DNA of 62,408 nt, from the NCBI GenBank assembly GCA_013289045.1, contig JABDAU010000011.1:1-62408 (forward strand), written 5' to 3'. The DNA is from Bacteroidota bacterium. Its GTDB lineage: Bacteria; Bacteroidota; Bacteroidia; Sphingobacteriales; Sphingobacteriaceae. A program made the position numbers and the translations under genes. Numbering within the stretch: position 1 is the first letter of the stretch; each line of letters starts with the position of its first letter. Below, piece by piece: positions 1 through 9,215 of the stretch. The notes beneath the pieces were generated by a model, which was given only the letters and a program-made list of their open reading frames with translations, had not been told where the DNA came from and did not search any database.

Positions 1-1
1 C

Positions 2-3000
2 ATAGCGATGGATGCCTCGGGAAATCTATATATAGGCGATAGTAAAAACAACAAAGTCAGGAAGATAACGCTCGCCGGTGTAGTAAGCACCTATGCAGGC
101 ACAGGCGTGCAGGGCAATCAAAATGGTACGCTTGCTACTGCAACTTTTAATAAGCCCGGTGGCGTAGCTTTTGACGTTGCAGGAAATACCTACATAGCCG
201 ACGTATATAATTACCTGGTACGCAAAGTGGATAAATTTGGCAATGTGACAACCCTTGCCGGGTCAGGTGCAATAGGCAGCAGTGATGGCATAGCAACAAC
301 CGCCAGCTTTACACAGGCATACGGCCTTAATTATGATAACACAGGCTTTTTATATGTAACAGACCTGGGCGCCAGCAATATCCGTAAAATATCCCTTACA
401 GGTTATACTATCGACAAACCCCTGCCCCCGGGGCTTATCTTCGACCCAACTACCGGTATTATCAGCGGCAAACCCACTGCTGCGTCTCCATCAACCAATT
501 ACACTATTACCGCTTATAATTTGGGAGGCAGCAGCAGCACTGTTGTCAATATCACTGTAAATACAACACCTATTGCTGTAAAAGCGCCAGATATCAGCTA
601 TCACACGCCAAATGTTTACCTGGTTGGCACAACCATTAACAATCTTTACGCCAGTAACGCCGGCGGCGATGTCCCTCCCGGGTTTTATGGCACCGTAACT
701 TCATTTGTAGGCAGCGGGCAAATTGGTAATGCCGACGGACTGGAACAGGCGGCCTCGTTTAATCATCCTATACGCTCAGGTTTTGATGCCGCAACCGGAA
801 ATTTTTATGTAGCCGACCGGGATAATAATTTAATAAGAGCTGTTTCGCGCCAGGCTTACGTAACTACTTATGCAAGTGGTTTTAATCAGCCGAATGGCGT
901 TGTAGTGGCCCCTAACGGCGATCTGTATGTTGCCGATGCAGCCAGCAACAGCATAAAGCGTGTGCAGCCTGGCGGTATTGTAACCACGTTTGCAGGCAGT
1001 GGCAGCCAGAATTTTGCTGATGGTACAGGTACCGCGGCAAGCTTTTATTACCCGTATGACCTGGTAATGGATGCCGCCGGAAATTTATATGTTGTCGACT
1101 CACAAAACAATGCTATACGCAAAATAACCCCGGCAGGAGTGGTTACCACACTTGCCGGAAATGGCAGTGCGGGCTATGCAGATGGTACCGGTTCGCAGGC
1201 AATGTTTAATTCGCCAAACAATATTGCAATTGACCAGGCTGGTAACCTGTACGTTGGCGATACTCAAAATAACCGAATAAGAAAAATAACACCGACCGGT
1301 GTAGTTACTACAGTAGCCGGATCAGGTGCTGCGGGTTATTACAACTCATCAAGCCTGGCATCTACATTTAACAATCCCGGGGGTGTCGCTGTTGATTATG
1401 GAGGAGATATTTTCGTATCCGATGTAAGTAACTACATGATACGCAGGATAGACGCCAAAGGCTTTGTGACAGTATTGGCCGGATCAGGTGTGGCAGGCGA
1501 TAAAGATGCCGTTGGAGACCAGGCACAATTTGGCCATACTTATGGCGCTATGCTCGATCCTGATGGCTCATTGTTCGTTACCGACCTTGATAACAATAAA
1601 GTAAAAATAATACAGGTAACAGGCTTTACAATCGATAAAACATTGCCTGCAGGCCTCACCTTCGACCCCCTAAGCGGTACAATAAGCGGCACACCAACCG
1701 TTACGTCACCGGCCACAAATTATACCGTAACGGCCTATAATTTAGGTGGCAGCAGTTCCTTTGTAGTTAATATCAGGGTTGTGTCAACTATTAGTTTTAC
1801 GCAGTTTTCCGGCGACGATAATGTTTGTACCCCAGACTTTGAGCCGGGCATTACCGGCGGTACAGGTTCCTATACCATTACCAGCAGTAATACCAACGTA
1901 GCTACAATTCTCAATGGTATGATCCATATTGCAGGGCCGGGTACTACAACAATTACTGCCACAGATGGCGTCACTACACAAAGCTGGCCGCTTACGATCA
2001 ACGGGCCCGTTACGCCAACCATCAGCATAGATCCGGCAACATATAGCGGCTGCGATGGCGCGTCGTACACTTACACGGCAAATGTTACCAATGCCGGTAC
2101 AAACCCTACTTATCAATGGCAGGTAAACGGGCAACCTGCCGGTACTAACAGCTATACCTTTACCAGCAACACGCTAAATAGCGGCGACATTATCACATGC
2201 ACTGTTACCAATACGACGGATTGTACAACAGGGGCTGTTACATCAGGCAATGCAACGCTTATCTCGACTCCGTACACAACGCCATCGGTTACAATACAAC
2301 CTTCGGTTACGGGGCCGGTAGCAGCGGGTACTACCATTACATTTACTGCTACCCCAACTAATGGAGGTACCAATCCGCTCTATCAATGGCAGGTAAATGG
2401 CACAAATGTAGGAACAAGCAGCCCAACTTATTCAAACAGCTGTTTTAATGATGGCGATGTGGTTACCTGTACGCTCACTAACCAGGGTGGTGCCTGCCTC
2501 ACAGCTTTAACGGCTACATCAAACAGTGTAGCGGTAAACGTCACATCAAGCCCTCAAACCATTACTATTAGCACCTCATCAACCACTGTGTATGCCGGCC
2601 AGTCTGTTACATTTTCTGCAACTGCGGTAAGCGCAGGCAGTTCGCCGGTATTTCAATGGAAAGTAAATAATAACAATACAGGCACAAACAGTTCAACTTA
2701 CTTTACCAATTCATTAAAGAATGGCGATGTAGTTACCTGTGTGCTCACCAGCAATGGCTGTACCGCCCCGCTCACCAGCAACACCATAACCATGACCGTG
2801 TTGCCGCAGCCTGTCATTATTATCCCCAATACTTTTACGCCAAACGATGACGGTGTAAACGATCAATGGAACATCGGGGCGCTTTTAGGTTATCCGAATT
2901 GCCTGGTTGACGTATTCACCCGCTACGGGAGCATGATCTTCCACTCAAAAGGATACAGTCAGCCATGGGATGGCACCTTTAAAGGCAGCAAATTGCCGCC

Positions 3001-3076
3001 GGGAACATATTACTACATGATAAACCTTGGCAATAATACGCCAAAACTAAGCGGGTATGTTACCCTTATCCGGTAG
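2..3076 (+). CDS. NHL-repeat / Ig-like surface protein with T9SS type B sorting domain (5'-truncated)
   Basis: The frame is open to the left edge, so the gene starts outside the window; the first Met visible (base 8) lies inside an NHL repeat and is not a credible start. Two blocks of NHL beta-propeller repeats (GNLYIGD, GNLYVADA and similar) each end in a putative-Ig (He_PIG-like) domain with the repeated words LPPGLIFDPTTG and LPAGLTFDPLSG, at about residues 135-185 and 545-600. Three PKD/Ig-like repeats follow (YQWQVNG twice and FQWKVNN). The last ~90 residues, from IPNTFTPNDDGVND to the end, are the gliding-motility-associated C-terminal (type B) domain recognised by type IX secretion. 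The protein is therefore exported to or beyond the cell surface. A role in adhesion or sugar binding is inference only. Confidence 0.9.
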   Translation: MAMDASGNLYIGDSKNNKVRKITLAGVVSTYAGTGVQGNQNGTLATATFNKPGGVAFDVAGNTYIADVYNYLVRKVDKFGNVTTLAGSGAIGSSDGIATTASFTQAYGLNYDNTGFLYVTDLGASNIRKISLTGYTIDKPLPPGLIFDPTTGIISGKPTAASPSTNYTITAYNLGGSSSTVVNITVNTTPIAVKAPDISYHTPNVYLVGTTINNLYASNAGGDVPPGFYGTVTSFVGSGQIGNADGLEQAASFNHPIRSGFDAATGNFYVADRDNNLIRAVSRQAYVTTYASGFNQPNGVVVAPNGDLYVADAASNSIKRVQPGGIVTTFAGSGSQNFADGTGTAASFYYPYDLVMDAAGNLYVVDSQNNAIRKITPAGVVTTLAGNGSAGYADGTGSQAMFNSPNNIAIDQAGNLYVGDTQNNRIRKITPTGVVTTVAGSGAAGYYNSSSLASTFNNPGGVAVDYGGDIFVSDVSNYMIRRIDAKGFVTVLAGSGVAGDKDAVGDQAQFGHTYGAMLDPDGSLFVTDLDNNKVKIIQVTGFTIDKTLPAGLTFDPLSGTISGTPTVTSPATNYTVTAYNLGGSSSFVVNIRVVSTISFTQFSGDDNVCTPDFEPGITGGTGSYTITSSNTNVATILNGMIHIAGPGTTTITATDGVTTQSWPLTINGPVTPTISIDPATYSGCDGASYTYTANVTNAGTNPTYQWQVNGQPAGTNSYTFTSNTLNSGDIITCTVTNTTDCTTGAVTSGNATLISTPYTTPSVTIQPSVTGPVAAGTTITFTATPTNGGTNPLYQWQVNGTNVGTSSPTYSNSCFNDGDVVTCTLTNQGGACLTALTATSNSVAVNVTSSPQTITISTSSTTVYAGQSVTFSATAVSAGSSPVFQWKVNNNNTGTNSSTYFTNSLKNGDVVTCVLTSNGCTAPLTSNTITMTVLPQPVIIIPNTFTPNDDGVNDQWNIGALLGYPNCLVDVFTRYGSMIFHSKGYSQPWDGTFKGSKLPPGTYYYMINLGNNTPKLSGYVTLIR

Positions 3077-3090
3077 GTTAAATTTTAGTT

Positions 3091-3849
3091 TTAACGTTTC
3101 CCTCTTTTTAATACCGAGCCTGCAATAAGGAAGGCCTCACCGCTGGATGCCAGTACTACGAACATGCTTGTCCATTCGGGCTCTATATGCTGATGGGCGA
3201 GCACACGCGGCAGGTGCAGGACAAAGAACCACAACAGGAACATAACACCCAAAGCAATGGTTGCCGGTTGCACAAGCCTGTTGATGATGATGCTGATGCC
3301 CACAGCAAGGAAAGCAACACCCACAAGATAGCTCCAGAATAATTTAAACGGTATCCACGGTGTAATGAGCATGGCGATATACTCAGCGTACATATAATGC
3401 TGTACCGCGAAAACGATCATGGCTAATGCAAAGAGGTAACGCGCTATAATGGTAAGTGTATGCTTATTCTTTTTTGCTGTGCGCGGGGAATCTATCAGCA
3501 ACATACTACCGGCGATCAGCATAACTACTTCAAAAAATCCCGCCCATTCGCCGCCGTTTTTATAGTTGGCGATAACGATAGGCAGATGCACTGCCAGCAG
3601 TACAATAAGCCAGATCACAAAGGCAATCCACGCGCCAATAGCTGTAAATTTATTGCTTAAAATAAGCAGGCCCGAAATAATGAGGACCGCGCCGCTTACA
3701 TAAACCAGGATCAGTCGCTGCGGTACATCGGCAGGAACCGGTAACAGGCCTATTGGAAAATTGCGGGTAACGAGGTGGACTATGCCAATGCATAAAATGG
3801 CTAAAGCAAAAAACACTTTGCCAATGGAGGCCCAGGTGCTATTATTCAT
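3091..3849 (-). CDS. DoxX-like integral membrane protein
   Basis: A 252-residue, very hydrophobic protein with about eight predicted membrane spans arranged as two similar halves (IGIVHLVTRNF and VFAVQHYMY each begin a half). The halves are joined by a short basic loop, SPRTAKKNKH, near residue 125. This layout resembles the DoxX/DoxD-like superfamily, but no redox-active Cys pair is visible, so function is unknown. It converges on the NHL gene (14 bases apart) and stands alone. Confidence 0.65.
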   Translation of the reverse strand: MNNSTWASIGKVFFALAILCIGIVHLVTRNFPIGLLPVPADVPQRLILVYVSGAVLIISGLLILSNKFTAIGAWIAFVIWLIVLLAVHLPIVIANYKNGGEWAGFFEVVMLIAGSMLLIDSPRTAKKNKHTLTIIARYLFALAMIVFAVQHYMYAEYIAMLITPWIPFKLFWSYLVGVAFLAVGISIIINRLVQPATIALGVMFLLWFFVLHLPRVLAHQHIEPEWTSMFVVLASSGEAFLIAGSVLKRGKR

Positions 3850-3942
3850 GTTGTTGAGAAATTTAGGTGATGCCAGAGCCGGTTAAACTCTTGAACCACC
3901 TAAATATAAGCAACTTAATTTCGATTATGCAACACCGGGCGA

Positions 3943-5484
3943 TTAATTCAGTTTCGAAAGCACACCCAAACCGGTACAGGCATCCCATCCCGGGCCGGCA
4001 GTGTAACCGGTATTTTTTGATGTGGTCTTATTATTTCCGCTTGTAATATCCCTGCACAAAGAAGGATTAGCGTAGATAGTTGGATGAATATATCCCGCCA
4101 CTTTACCAGATTGCTCATTAAGCAAAGCGATCAAACCGGCCATCAGCGGAGCTACCGCGCTTGTACCGCCGATAACCATCTGCTGCCCGTCAACCAGTAC
4201 ATTGTAGCCCGTATCCGGGTCGGCATTGCCGGCAACATCGGGTACGCCGCGGCCTTTAAATTTGGTATCCAACTCTTCGGGCACATTGGCATTCTGCTGG
4301 TAATCTGGCAATGCAAAATAGGTGCTTACACCTCCGCCGGTTGCGGAGCTGGATGATTCATGCCACACGGTTTCTGAGGTAATGTTGTTGCCATTGGTAT
4401 CCAGCTTTGTTCCGCCGCAGGCCAAAGCGTAGGGACTGGACGCCGGGAAATCCACATGCACCTTACCATCCGTTTCGCCATCGCTCGATCCGCTGTCGCC
4501 TGCGGCCACACAGATGCTTACACCTATTGCCGCCGCAGTTTTAAAAGATTCATTAAAGTTATCCATCGCCTGCTGCGTCCAGTTCACTTCGGCAGAACCC
4601 CAGCTGATGGAAATAACAGACGGCTTATTATCCGTATCATGCAGCGCCTGCGTTACGGCGTCAAGAAAACCCTGGTCGGTATTGGCGGCAAAATAAACGG
4701 CAATTTTTGCGCCGGGTGCTATAGCGCCCGCCACTTCTATATCCAGCATTACTTCGCCATCGGCACCGTCAGGTGTGGATGGGCTGTTTTCGCCGCCGTC
4801 AACCGAAATTGCGGTAACATCAGGCGCATTTATGCCTAATCCATTAAAATAGTTGGTGATATCGTCCTGTTTAAAACCTCCTCCTAATTCAATCAGTGCA
4901 ATACACTGACCCGCACCGCTAACGCCCGTTGGGAAGGCGTAGATATCGATCAACTGATTTGGAGTAAACGACTTTGGCGATTCAGCATGCGAGATAAATT
5001 TGCCATCCTTCTTCGCGACCTGGAACATCGGGCGGGCGATAGGCCGGGTATCCAAACCAAAAACACCAGTTATAATATCCTGTAGTTCGCTGGGGATGCC
5101 GATGTCTTCATGCAGTGTGTGAAATTTATGCTTGTCCTGAGTATGCGCCTTCAGGGTTACGTCGAAAGCTGCTTCAATATCGCTTACGCTTCCTTTTGCA
5201 ATTACGCTTCGGCGCGCAAGGTTACTTTCTACTATGCTGATATTATGCTGTTGCAAAAATTGCTCAACCGCGTTCACATCATCCTGGGAAGCTGCATATT
5301 CCTGTTCATATTCCTCCCGGGATAGGTGTTCGCCTTGTATTGCTTCAGTCGGCAATTCTTTTTTTCGCCGCAGGCGGATGGTAATAGTAAGGGTTTCGGA
5401 ATCGTTACTGTTTTGAGTTGTGCCGGCTAATGCCCGTGCATGGTAGCTGCCGGGCAATTTGTGATAGTGTTTTTTCATAACCAA
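3943..5484 (-). CDS. sedolisin / kumamolisin-type serine-carboxyl peptidase (S53)
   Basis: 513 residues. Residues ~25-150 form a pro-kumamolisin activation domain, which is removed during maturation in this family. The catalytic domain shows the S53 Glu/Asp pair in GEVMLDIE (E244, D248), the oxyanion Asp in VAAGDSG (D330) and the Ser in GGTSAVAP (S442). The C-terminal RDITSG and GPGWDACTGLG segments match the family's Ca2+-binding loop. These enzymes are acid endopeptidases. Oddity: there is no hydrophobic signal peptide; the N terminus is polar and basic (MVMKKHYHKLPGSY). Start is at 5484 or 5478 (two close Met). Monocistronic. Confidence 0.9.
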   Translation of the reverse strand: MVMKKHYHKLPGSYHARALAGTTQNSNDSETLTITIRLRRKKELPTEAIQGEHLSREEYEQEYAASQDDVNAVEQFLQQHNISIVESNLARRSVIAKGSVSDIEAAFDVTLKAHTQDKHKFHTLHEDIGIPSELQDIITGVFGLDTRPIARPMFQVAKKDGKFISHAESPKSFTPNQLIDIYAFPTGVSGAGQCIALIELGGGFKQDDITNYFNGLGINAPDVTAISVDGGENSPSTPDGADGEVMLDIEVAGAIAPGAKIAVYFAANTDQGFLDAVTQALHDTDNKPSVISISWGSAEVNWTQQAMDNFNESFKTAAAIGVSICVAAGDSGSSDGETDGKVHVDFPASSPYALACGGTKLDTNGNNITSETVWHESSSSATGGGVSTYFALPDYQQNANVPEELDTKFKGRGVPDVAGNADPDTGYNVLVDGQQMVIGGTSAVAPLMAGLIALLNEQSGKVAGYIHPTIYANPSLCRDITSGNNKTTSKNTGYTAGPGWDACTGLGVLSKLN

Positions 5485-5541
5485 CGCTTAAATATACTTT
5501 AATCAATGGTTAATGACACAAAAAGTTTTGTTAGAAATAAA

Positions 5542-5892
5542 TTATTTTCCGGCCTTGTTCAACTCATCCCAGTACTCAACGGCACGGCGGTAATGCGGGA
5601 TTACGATAGAGCCGCCCACCAGGTTAGCGACCATGAAAACCTCGTTCATTTCGTCGTGATTTACTCCTGCTTCGTGGCATTTGCCGAGGTGATATTTGAT
5701 GCAGTCATCACAGCGCAGCACCATCGAAGCTACCAGGCCGAGCATCTCTTTTGTTTTAACATCCAGCGCGCCATCGGCATAAGTGGTGGTATCCAGCGCA
5801 AAAAAGCGCTTGATGTTGGTGTTGGCTGTTTCCATTATACGGTCGTTCATTTTGGTGCGGCATGCCTCAAAATCGTCTATCAGTTTTCCCAT
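5542..5892 (-). CDS. carboxymuconolactone decarboxylase / AhpD-like protein
   Basis: 116 residues of the all-alpha AhpD/CMD superfamily. The motif RCDDCIKYH places a CxxC pair (C61, C64) and a downstream His (H68) as in AhpD-type peroxidase reductases, so a thiol-redox activity is more likely than a true decarboxylase. Annotators often call such proteins 'carboxymuconolactone decarboxylase family'. It stands alone between the S53 peptidase and the divergent VOC pair. Confidence 0.85.
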   Translation of the reverse strand: MGKLIDDFEACRTKMNDRIMETANTNIKRFFALDTTTYADGALDVKTKEMLGLVASMVLRCDDCIKYHLGKCHEAGVNHDEMNEVFMVANLVGGSIVIPHYRRAVEYWDELNKAGK

Positions 5893-5904
5893 GGGAGATT
5901 TAAT

Positions 5905-5940
5905 TAGTGAATTATTGAATGAGTGATTGAGTGAGTTAAT
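5905..5940. repeat. short 'gagtgattgagtgag' dispersed repeat
   Basis: AT-rich direct words built on GATTGAGTGAG just upstream of the AhpD-like gene. The same words occur in the longer inverted repeats at 22782-22862 and 35006-35114, so this looks like a partial copy. Confidence 0.5.
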
Positions 5941-6015
5941 TTTCTGATTACTAAAGTAGGAATATTCGATCTTTGTACATAAATTGCTAAAGATTTTATC
6001 AAAACCAGTTGTATT

Positions 6016-6396
6016 ATGGAGAGTTTATCGCCTAATATTTTTGTAAAGGATATTAACGAAACCATTGCATTTTACAAGCATTTAGGGTTTCATTTGATCA
6101 TGTCGGTACCCGAAGAGGGCACTGACCTGGTTTGGGCCATGATGATGAATGGTAACGTGACCGTAATGTTTCAGACATATGAGAGTTTGGCCGATGAGCT
6201 GCCGGAGATCAGTCGTAAAGATGGTGGTTCGCTGCTGTTGTATATCCGTTTAACGCATATTATTGAGTTCTTCGAGTCGGTAAAAGATAAAGTGACTGTT
6301 TTGAAAGGGCTTGAAAAAACATTCTACGGCGCGACGGAGTTTTCCATCCTCGATAACAACAATTACGTGCTCACTTTTGCCGAAGACATTGCATGA
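6016..6396 (+). CDS. VOC (glyoxalase/bleomycin-resistance fold) protein 1
   Basis: 126 residues with the typical opening of a VOC module (SPNIFVKDINETIAFYKHLG) and closing strand (TEFSILDNNNYVLTFAEDI). VOC proteins bind a metal or small hydrophobic ligand; the substrate cannot be told from sequence. Its stop overlaps the start of the next VOC gene by 4 bases (ATGA), so the two are translationally coupled and may work as partners. Confidence 0.85.
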   Translation: MESLSPNIFVKDINETIAFYKHLGFHLIMSVPEEGTDLVWAMMMNGNVTVMFQTYESLADELPEISRKDGGSLLLYIRLTHIIEFFESVKDKVTVLKGLEKTFYGATEFSILDNNNYVLTFAEDIA

Positions 6397-6758
6397 TAAA
6401 ATTTAAACAGGTAGATCATATCCACATAGCCGTACCGCCCGAAAAGCTTGAGGAAGCAAAAGATTTTTACACCAACATTATTGGCCTCGAACTAACTGAA
6501 AGGCCCGATCATCTCTTCAGCTCGATAGGCTACTGGTTTAACATAGCCGACGTGCAGCTGCACATCGGGGTTGAGCCCCCCATGCCGGTTTCAACAAGGC
6601 ATACTGCATTTGAAGTAGAAGACGTTGTGACGGCTTTGGAATATCTGAAAGATAAGGTAGAAATATTGGACGAGCCAGAGATCCCCGGCAGGGTACGCTT
6701 TGCTTTTCACGACCCGTTTGGTAACCGGATAGAACTGCTGCAATACCTGGGCAAATAG
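6393..6758 (+). CDS. VOC (glyoxalase-like) protein 2
   Basis: 121 residues. It begins VDHIHIAVPPEKLEEAKDFY with a His in the usual first metal-ligand position, and ends DPFGNRIELLQY with a Glu in the usual last one. It is therefore more like a catalytic or metal-bearing VOC enzyme than its upstream partner. Coupled to VOC protein 1 by an ATGA overlap. Substrate unknown. Confidence 0.88.
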   Translation: MIKFKQVDHIHIAVPPEKLEEAKDFYTNIIGLELTERPDHLFSSIGYWFNIADVQLHIGVEPPMPVSTRHTAFEVEDVVTALEYLKDKVEILDEPEIPGRVRFAFHDPFGNRIELLQYLGK

Positions 6759-6811
6759 TATAACCTTTTTGTTGCGCGGATCGTATCAAAGCCTCAACCA
6801 ATGAACCAATT

Positions 6812-7186
6812 ATGAGATTTATCACACCTAAAAATCATGGGATACTGGATTATCTGTTGGTGGTTTTCCTGCTCGCTTCGCCAAAATTGCTGGAAATGGA
6901 ACCGAAGGCTACAAATTTCACCTATGCTTTAGCAATAGCTTACTTCATTCTCGCGGTTGCGACCGACTATAAACCGGGGATCGCCCGTGTGTTACCTTTT
7001 TCAATGCATGGAGTTATTGACCTGGTACTTGGCGTAGGCCTGATCATTTGGGGGTACAGCTATTTTAATACCGACCCATTTGCACATGTATATTATGTTT
7101 GGCTGGGCGGCGCAATGCTGGTAATGTGGTTATTCACCAATTACGAGAAGCCTAAAGTTAAAACGCCGCGCAGGGCGCTATCATAA
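6812..7186 (+). CDS. SPW-repeat-like four-helix membrane protein
   Basis: 124 residues with four predicted membrane helices. NHGILDY near residue 9 and MHGVIDLVLG near residue 68 are the repeated start-of-hairpin motifs of SPW-type membrane proteins. Function unknown. Its last codons overlap by 6 bases the last codons of the convergent alkyltransferase-like gene. Confidence 0.7.
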   Translation: MRFITPKNHGILDYLLVVFLLASPKLLEMEPKATNFTYALAIAYFILAVATDYKPGIARVLPFSMHGVIDLVLGVGLIIWGYSYFNTDPFAHVYYVWLGGAMLVMWLFTNYEKPKVKTPRRALS

Positions 7187-7513
7187 CGCCAATTCTACTG
7201 AAGGATCCCAGTACACGGTTTTAAAGTCCTTCACTTTATCGTCCACTACCTTTACACCTTCGTTTTCCAGCATCTGCGCCATACGTTCGCCACCGAAATG
7301 GAACTTTGCGGTGAGCAGTCCCTGTCGGTTTACCACACGATGCGCCGGAACAGGCGGTTTAGCCTTTTCACAGGCCTGCATTGCCCAGCCCACCATTCGC
7401 GCGGAGCCTTTAGTACCCAAATAGTTTGCAATAGCCCCATACGAGGTTACCCTGCCCGGCGGAATGAGCCTGGCAACCTGGTAAACTTTTTCGAAAAAAT
7501 TGATATCGTCCAT
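7181..7513 (-). CDS. alkyltransferase-like (ATL) DNA-repair protein, MGMT family lacking the active Cys
   Basis: 110 residues from the Met in MDDINFFEKVYQV. A longer frame to 7570 would run into a dispersed palindrome, so the shorter start is chosen. The fold is the DNA-binding domain of O6-alkylguanine alkyltransferases: IPPGRVTSYGAIA, the recognition-helix region GSARMVGWAM, and PAHRVVNRQG. Where MGMT/Ogt has PCHRV, this protein has PAHRV (Ala57), so it cannot accept alkyl groups. ATL proteins are known to bind O6-alkylguanine and hand it to nucleotide-excision repair. Confidence 0.88.
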   Translation of the reverse strand: MDDINFFEKVYQVARLIPPGRVTSYGAIANYLGTKGSARMVGWAMQACEKAKPPVPAHRVVNRQGLLTAKFHFGGERMAQMLENEGVKVVDDKVKDFKTVYWDPSVELAL

Positions 7514-7521
7514 TGGCTTCC

Positions 7522-7585
7522 TGTAGAGACGCATATTTGCGTCTCCTGATGGTTTATTTAGGAGACGCAAGTATGCGTCTCTACA
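7522..7585. repeat. double palindrome built on GAGACGCA
   Basis: Two 26-base arms (7522-7547 and 7560-7585) are inverted copies with a single mismatch. Each arm is itself a near-palindrome (GAGACGCAtatTGCGTCTC). A second copy of this design lies at 15467-15536. It sits directly upstream of the ATL gene. Confidence 0.85.
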
Positions 7586-7594
7586 GCATTCATT

Positions 7595-8245
7595 TTATTC
7601 AAACGAAAACCTAAGGTAATTAATGTTCTTGTTATCGGTGAGGTATTTTTTTTCGTAGTAAGTTTTGATCGATAACACCTCATCGGCATAGGGTGAATGG
7701 TAAAGATCTTCGGTCTTTACATGTACTCTCATATCTAATTCGCCTATCTTTTCGGCGGTATAAGCATGCAAACCATCATTATCAGTTTTAAGATTGATAA
7801 AGCCACCAGGTTTTAATATCCCCATATATTTTTCGAGAAAGCGCGGCGAGGTGAGGCGTTTCTTTTCGCGGCTCAGTTGCGGCTGTGGGTCGGGAAAGGT
7901 GATCCATATTTCGTCCACTTCGCCTGGAGCAAAGTAATCGAGGATGTTTTCGATCTGTATGCGAAGGAAGGCTACGTTGTTTACATTTTCTTCAAGGGCA
8001 GTTTTAGCGCCGCGCCATATGCGATTGCCTTTATAATCGATACCGATAAAATTCTTTTGCGGGAACATGCGTGCAAGGTTTACCGAGTACTCGCCTTTAC
8101 CGCAGGCCAGTTCCAGTACTACCAGGTTATCATTCTTAAAAAATCCGTTTGCCCACTGGCCTTTCAGCTCCTTACCGGCATCCAGCTGCAAAACATTGCT
8201 AAAGGTATCTATTTCGGCAAAACGCCTCAATTTGTCTTTTCCCAC
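7595..8245 (-). CDS. trmB: tRNA (guanine-N7-)-methyltransferase
   Basis: 216 residues, full length for the family. The SAM-binding motif is LELACGKGEYSVNLAR, followed by IGIDYKGNRIWRGAK, the hallmark ITFPDPQP and LKTDNDGLHAY. The enzyme makes m7G46 in tRNA variable loops. The start is a GTG (MGKDKLRRF) with no in-frame ATG close upstream; a Bacteroidota promoter lies just in front at 8263-8291. Confidence 0.93.
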   Translation of the reverse strand: MGKDKLRRFAEIDTFSNVLQLDAGKELKGQWANGFFKNDNLVVLELACGKGEYSVNLARMFPQKNFIGIDYKGNRIWRGAKTALEENVNNVAFLRIQIENILDYFAPGEVDEIWITFPDPQPQLSREKKRLTSPRFLEKYMGILKPGGFINLKTDNDGLHAYTAEKIGELDMRVHVKTEDLYHSPYADEVLSIKTYYEKKYLTDNKNINYLRFSFE

Positions 8246-8262
8246 TTAAAAAAATTAAGCTG

Positions 8263-8291
8263 CAAAAATAGGGGAATTTAGGATATTCAAA
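8263..8291 (-). promoter_or_regulatory. Bacteroidota-type promoter of trmB
   Basis: On the minus strand TTTG (8288-8291), 17 bases, then TATTTTTG (8263-8270) match the -33 TTTG / -7 TAnnTTTG consensus. The GTG start of trmB lies 17 bases beyond the -7 box. Confidence 0.65.
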
Positions 8292-8432
8292 AAGGTAGTG
8301 TGAAAAGGTTGTATCCGATTTAACCACGGAGAACACTGAGATTTACACAGAGGACACAGCGGTTTTTTAACTCCGTGATCTCTGTGTTTTCTTTTCTCTG
8401 CGTTCTTTGTGGTTAAAGAATCGACTATGTAG

Positions 8433-8840
8433 TTACAACCCGTAAGGATAATTCTTCTTAACCGATTCGCCTTTTTTGTGGAACAGGCCCTTTACTTTAT
8501 CCCAAACGCTTACAACCGAATCTTCATTGATATAGCCGGATGCTTTCTGCGATACCAGGCCCACCAGCGTTTTTACAATAAAGCCGGAGTTTCTAAATAA
8601 TGTTTTATTAAGCGTAAGCGGGATCAAAAACCGCGAAAGGATGCTTACAAAATCCTGGTTGAAGATATTGGTATGCCGTTCGCCGGCCGCCGGTTTTGGG
8701 AATAGTGAATATACCGTTGAAAATATAGCTGCCGGGCTGCTGAAGCGCTGTTTGATCGCAATTCCCTGCCCTTTTTCAAGCGCACGCAAACGAATGATCT
8801 CTTCTCGCAATTCCCAGCTGTTTCTTATAGGCTTATCCAT
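8433..8840 (-). CDS. conserved hypothetical protein of a YtxH/holin-like operon
   Basis: 135 residues, not recognised. The N terminus is helical and charged (SWELREEIIRLRALEKGQ), the middle has moderately hydrophobic stretches, and the tail is basic (KGLFHKKGESVKKNY). It starts 4 bases after the holin-like gene ends and is the last of three genes in one direction, so it probably acts with that envelope pair. Confidence 0.65.
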   Translation of the reverse strand: MDKPIRNSWELREEIIRLRALEKGQGIAIKQRFSSPAAIFSTVYSLFPKPAAGERHTNIFNQDFVSILSRFLIPLTLNKTLFRNSGFIVKTLVGLVSQKASGYINEDSVVSVWDKVKGLFHKKGESVKKNYPYGL

Positions 8841-8844
8841 TTCC

Positions 8845-9201
8845 TTATTTTAATATTTTTTGTATAAGCGTGTTGACGATAGGCCTTTCAAGGCGTTTCT
8901 TGTTGTATTTCACCGCTATGGCTATCAGCAGGTACAAGCCGCCTACACAAGCAAAGCCTTCCCACAGCGAATTGAATAAATATGCCAGGTAGAAAGCCAA
9001 AGTAACACTGGCAAAAATGAATGCCATAGCACTGCAGATCACCACCACCACATCGGCAATAATGCTGGCAGCGATCGACGAGCCACCCTCAATAGCCTGG
9101 TATTTAACAAGCTTTACCTTGGTCTCAGCATATTCCCTCAGCTGATCGAATAACGGCGGCGGCGGAGGGGTTTGTGGCGGCGTATCTTTTTTCTCTTCCA
9201 T
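8845..9201 (-). CDS. phage-holin-family (Phage_holin_3_6-like) membrane protein
   Basis: 118 residues. A Pro-rich N terminus (DTPPQTPPPPPLFDQ) is followed by an amphipathic segment and two membrane spans around residues 45-75 and 78-100, with a basic loop NKKRLE after them. This is the layout of the chromosomal 'phage holin family' proteins common in Bacteroidota. These are housekeeping envelope proteins; there is no phage context here. Middle gene of a three-gene operon. Confidence 0.75.
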   Translation of the reverse strand: MEEKKDTPPQTPPPPPLFDQLREYAETKVKLVKYQAIEGGSSIAASIIADVVVVICSAMAFIFASVTLAFYLAYLFNSLWEGFACVGGLYLLIAIAVKYNKKRLERPIVNTLIQKILK

Positions 9202-9215
9202 GTGTGGTTATTAAT

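Noticed and set aside
6538..6825. A 95-codon minus-strand frame across the second VOC gene
   Set aside because: Composition and position mark it as a shadow of the VOC frame.
8845..9201. Holin-like gene as a sign of a prophage
   Set aside because: Neighbours are chromosomal envelope genes; no lysin, capsid, terminase or integrase is present. This family is common on Bacteroidota chromosomes.
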